Assembly (NCBI GenBank): GCA_003448835.1
Contig: DLXM01000239.1
Span: 1-5,835 of the forward strand
Reading direction: 5' to 3'
DNA: 5,835 nt
DNA from: Bacteroidota bacterium
GTDB taxonomy: Bacteria > Bacteroidota > Rhodothermia > Balneolales > HLUCCA01
Shown here: in pieces, positions 5,609 to 5,835 of the stretch
Numbering within the stretch: position 1 is the first letter of the stretch
Layout of the letters: every line of letters starts with the position of its first letter
The notes under the pieces: model-generated
The model's database searches: none
Told to the model about the DNA's origin: nothing
What the model saw: only the letters and a program-made list of their open reading frames with translations
Made by a program: the position numbers and the translations under genes

Positions 5609-5835
5609 ATGAATACAGCTAAAGTAATTGTAGGAGTCTTGGCCGGAGTGGCTGTCGGAGCAGCAATCGGTGTGCTATTTTCACCAGATAAAGGCGTGAA
5701 TACACGTAAAAGAATTTCTAAGAAAAGTGATGACCTGATGCACGATATCGAAGACGGACTTTCTGATATCTATGATACCGTTGCTAAAAAATACGGTCGT
5801 GCTTCAGATGAAGTAGAAAAACTGGTTAAAAGTGG
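5609..5835 (+). CDS. YtxH-family small membrane protein, N-terminal part
   Basis: The first 75 codons are visible; the frame is open at the right edge. It begins MNTAKVIVGVLAGVAVGAAI, a Gly/Ala-rich membrane segment, followed by LFSPDKGVNTRKRISKK. That is the YtxH signature, in which a Gly-zipper-like helix is followed by (F/A)PxKGxxTRK. A charged helical part (from about residue 40, DDLMHDIEDGLSDIYDTV) follows and may form a coiled coil. YtxH proteins are small membrane-anchored proteins often linked to general stress responses, but their mechanism is unclear. GAGG at 5601-5604 lies 4 bases before the ATG, so the start is well supported. Most family members are near 80-130 residues, so most of the gene is probably here. 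Confidence 0.8.
   Translation, partial: MNTAKVIVGVLAGVAVGAAIGVLFSPDKGVNTRKRISKKSDDLMHDIEDGLSDIYDTVAKKYGRASDEVEKLVKS

Noticed and set aside
1..5835. Mobile element, CRISPR array, tRNA or rRNA.
   Set aside because: No transposase or integrase, terminal repeats, regularly spaced repeats or structured RNA gene could be recognised on either strand.

Overview
The window looks like chromosomal DNA from a Gram-negative bacterium of the Bacteroidota/Balneolota/Rhodothermota group. The evidence is a SusC-type outer-membrane receptor start with a carboxypeptidase-regulatory-like domain, a DUF1460 amidase, a GH171/NamZ-type muramidase, an AmpG-like permease of the Bacteroidota type, moderately AT-rich DNA, and mixed strong and weak Shine-Dalgarno sites. 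The visible GGAG/AGAGG ribosome sites and TTG/TATAAT-like promoters make Balneolota a reasonable guess, but the sequence alone does not settle the phylum.

Layout. Positions 1-235 (minus) hold the first 78 codons of a secreted TonB-linked receptor. Positions 236-412 are its leader and promoter region, with a good sigma70-like promoter, a hairpin and an AT-rich inverted repeat. Positions 413-2314 (minus) encode an AmpG-like MFS permease carrying a periplasmic insertion of about 200 residues. Positions 2422-3684 (minus) encode a secreted NamZ/DUF1343 exo-muramidase. Positions 3685-3856 are a divergent promoter region. Positions 3857-4840 (plus) encode a secreted DUF1460 (NlpC/P60) N-acetylmuramoyl-L-alanine amidase. 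Positions 4851-5450 (minus) encode a DUF502 inner-membrane protein, convergent with the amidase and only 10 bases from it. Positions 5609-5835 (plus) hold the start of a YtxH-family membrane protein, divergent from DUF502.

The three central genes form a coherent peptidoglycan salvage or recycling module. The amidase strips stem peptides from small muropeptides, NamZ releases MurNAc from non-reducing ends of glycan fragments, and the AmpG-like permease takes the products across the inner membrane. The same 12-base word, ATCGATAACAAT, occurs in the NamZ/amidase divergent promoter region and in the gap before the permease, which hints at shared control. The least ordinary item is the permease insertion, whose second half resembles a Calx-beta-like beta-sandwich domain. 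The right end (DUF502, YtxH) looks like an unrelated membrane or stress pair.
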